Shown piece after piece: positions 6,109-7,277 of a DNA stretch of 7,277 bases. The stretch covers positions 1 to 7,277 of the forward strand of contig DASRSM010000234.1 in NCBI GenBank assembly GCA_035656415.1, given 5' to 3'. The position numbers were made by a program, and so were the translations under genes. A model generated the notes under the pieces. It did not search any database, was not told the DNA's origin, and was given only the letters and a program-made list of their open reading frames with translations. The first letter of the stretch is position 1. Every line of letters begins with the position of its first letter. The stretch comes from JAFAHZ01 sp035656415. Its GTDB lineage: Bacteria > Vulcanimicrobiota > Vulcanimicrobiia > Vulcanimicrobiales > Vulcanimicrobiaceae.

Positions 6109-7277
6109 ATGCCGTACGAACGTCTCTTCAGCGCCGTTAAGCTCGGCTCGCGCACCGCAAAAAATCGCATCGTTTCTACGCCCCACGGAACGAACCTCGC
6201 GGTCGGCGGCGTTCCGTCGCCCGACTTGATCGCGTACCACGAGGCCAAAGCCGCCGGCGGTTGCGGCACGGTGATGATGTTCGGCAGTGCGGCGGTCAGC
6301 GAGCTGACGCCGATTTTCGACAATCACGTGAACCTGTGGCGCGACGACGTCGAGCCCGCACTGCGCACCGCATCGGACGCGGTACGCGCGCACGGCGCGT
6401 TGTCGTTCGTGCAAATCACGTCGTTGGGAAGAAGAACCGCCGCGCAAGTCGATCTTACCGGCCGCGGTCCCTCGGATACCTCGGGTGAAGTCACGCCGGA
6501 GATTCCGCATATTTTGACGACTCGTGAAATCGAGCGTCTGGTTCGCGATTACGCGCGCTCCGCGAAGCGGCTCAAGGACTGCGGTTTCGACGGTTGCGAC
6601 CTCGCGTTCTACGACGACCAGCTTCCGGATCAGTTCTGGAATCCGGCGATCAACAAGCGTACCGACGCGTACGGCGGCTCGCTGGAAAACCGTATGCGCT
6701 TCTCGCTCGAAGTTCTCGAAGCGATCCGCGAAAGCGTCGGACGCGACTTCGTCGTCGGCGCGCGCGTCTCCGGAGACGACCGCATGACGCCGGGCATCGC
6801 GCGCGAGGAACTGCTTGAAATCATCACGCGCCTCGATAAGACCGGCATGCTCGACTACTTTACCGTCACGGGCGGAACCATCGAAGGCTACAAATCACGC
6901 GGTTACAACATTCCGTCGTCGTACTACCCGAAGAAGACGTTCGCCGACCTAGCCTCGATCGTGCGCGAGCGAGTCGGTGCGACCGTCATCCTCGTCGGCC
7001 GCATCGTCACGCCCGACGACGGTGAAGCCGTGCTCGCTTCGGGCGTCGCCGATCTCGTCGGCATGACGCGAGCGATGATCGCCGACAACGAGATGCCGCG
7101 CAAAGCGCAAGAAGGACGTGCGCACGAGATTCGCACCTGCCTCGGGTCGAACGAAGGCTGTATCGATCGCCTGTATTTCGGACTGCCGGTGCGCTGCGTG
7201 CAGAACGCGATCATCGGACGCGAGCTGCAATATTTAAAACTCGAACCGGCAGCAGAACCGAAGCGGGTTGCCGTAAT
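6109..7277 (+). CDS. Old Yellow Enzyme / dienoyl-CoA reductase / TMADH-type flavoprotein (3' end outside window)
   Basis: 389 codons are open to the window edge; the family is usually about 650-690 residues. ATG 6109 is the only plausible start: the frame has a TGA at 6040-6042 and no start codon between. The ribosome site is weak. The FMN-binding TIM barrel covers about residues 1-340: MPYERLFSAVKLGSRTAKNRIV at the N-terminus, RTDAYGGSLENRMRF after the active-site strand, and phosphate-binding VGRI (296-299) and GMTRAMIAD (from 318). An Fe-S segment follows, C344-x2-S347-x3-C351-x11-C363, in which the second of four usual cysteines is serine. The usual active-site HxxH/N (YGAH in trimethylamine dehydrogenase) is A166-F-Y-D169. 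The sequence stops at KRVAV, where the FAD/NAD(P)-binding half normally begins. Relatives reduce enoyl compounds or oxidatively demethylate N-methylated amines and amino acids; which applies here is open. It is expected to be cytoplasmic, probably with FMN bound. Confidence 0.88.
   Translation, partial: MPYERLFSAVKLGSRTAKNRIVSTPHGTNLAVGGVPSPDLIAYHEAKAAGGCGTVMMFGSAAVSELTPIFDNHVNLWRDDVEPALRTASDAVRAHGALSFVQITSLGRRTAAQVDLTGRGPSDTSGEVTPEIPHILTTREIERLVRDYARSAKRLKDCGFDGCDLAFYDDQLPDQFWNPAINKRTDAYGGSLENRMRFSLEVLEAIRESVGRDFVVGARVSGDDRMTPGIAREELLEIITRLDKTGMLDYFTVTGGTIEGYKSRGYNIPSSYYPKKTFADLASIVRERVGATVILVGRIVTPDDGEAVLASGVADLVGMTRAMIADNEMPRKAQEGRAHEIRTCLGSNEGCIDRLYFGLPVRCVQNAIIGRELQYLKLEPAAEPKRVAV

Noticed and set aside
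5887..6510. 207-codon open frame on the - strand spanning the intergenic gap
   Set aside because: It overlaps the receptor end and the conserved start of the flavoprotein gene on the opposite strand, its product is Arg/Ala-rich with no recognisable motif, and such frames are common in GC-rich antisense strands.

Overview
The window is a dense, GC-rich stretch of bacterial chromosome with every gene on the + strand. It holds five genes, and both ends are cut inside a gene. The TonB-dependent receptor implies a Gram-negative-type (diderm) envelope. A receptor with an N-terminal carboxypeptidase-regulatory-like domain, together with the overall gene style, suggests an environmental lineage such as Candidatus Eremiobacterota (WPS-2) or a similar soil phylum. 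That placement is a weak impression, not a demonstrated assignment.

Region 1 (3-5932) looks like one operon of four tightly packed genes. (a) The 3' end of an enolase-superfamily epimerase/racemase of the dipeptide-epimerase/DgcA type. (b) A complete DUF1611 P-loop protein of the DgcN type, overlapping (a) by a 4-nt GTGA. (c) A complete serine hydrolase of the beta-lactamase/PBP class C fold (family S12) with no export signal, overlapping (b) by ATGA. (d) A complete TonB-dependent outer-membrane receptor, starting 25 bp after (c). Region 2 (5933-6108) is a 176-bp gap with no gene and no convincing terminator. Region 3 (6109 to the end) is the N-terminal 389 codons of a second transcription unit. 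It encodes an Old Yellow Enzyme/2,4-dienoyl-CoA reductase/trimethylamine-dehydrogenase type flavoprotein, and the window ends where its C-terminal dinucleotide-binding domain should begin.

As I recall the literature, DgcN acetylates D-glutamate and DgcA racemises N-acetyl-D-glutamate to the L form. Coupling this pair to a D-stereoselective-type serine hydrolase and an outer-membrane importer suggests a scavenging route for D-amino-acid-containing peptides or peptidoglycan fragments: import, cleavage, then D-to-L conversion of glutamate. Each family is well supported by motifs; the joint pathway is inference from gene order.

Three points merit a second look. A copy of a widespread short dispersed repeat (CCCTGAGCCTGTCGAAGGG) is translated as part of the receptor signal peptide. 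The flavoprotein has lost both the usual active-site residues and one of the four Fe-S cysteines. The receptor carries twelve cysteines in local groups, probably in extracellular loops.
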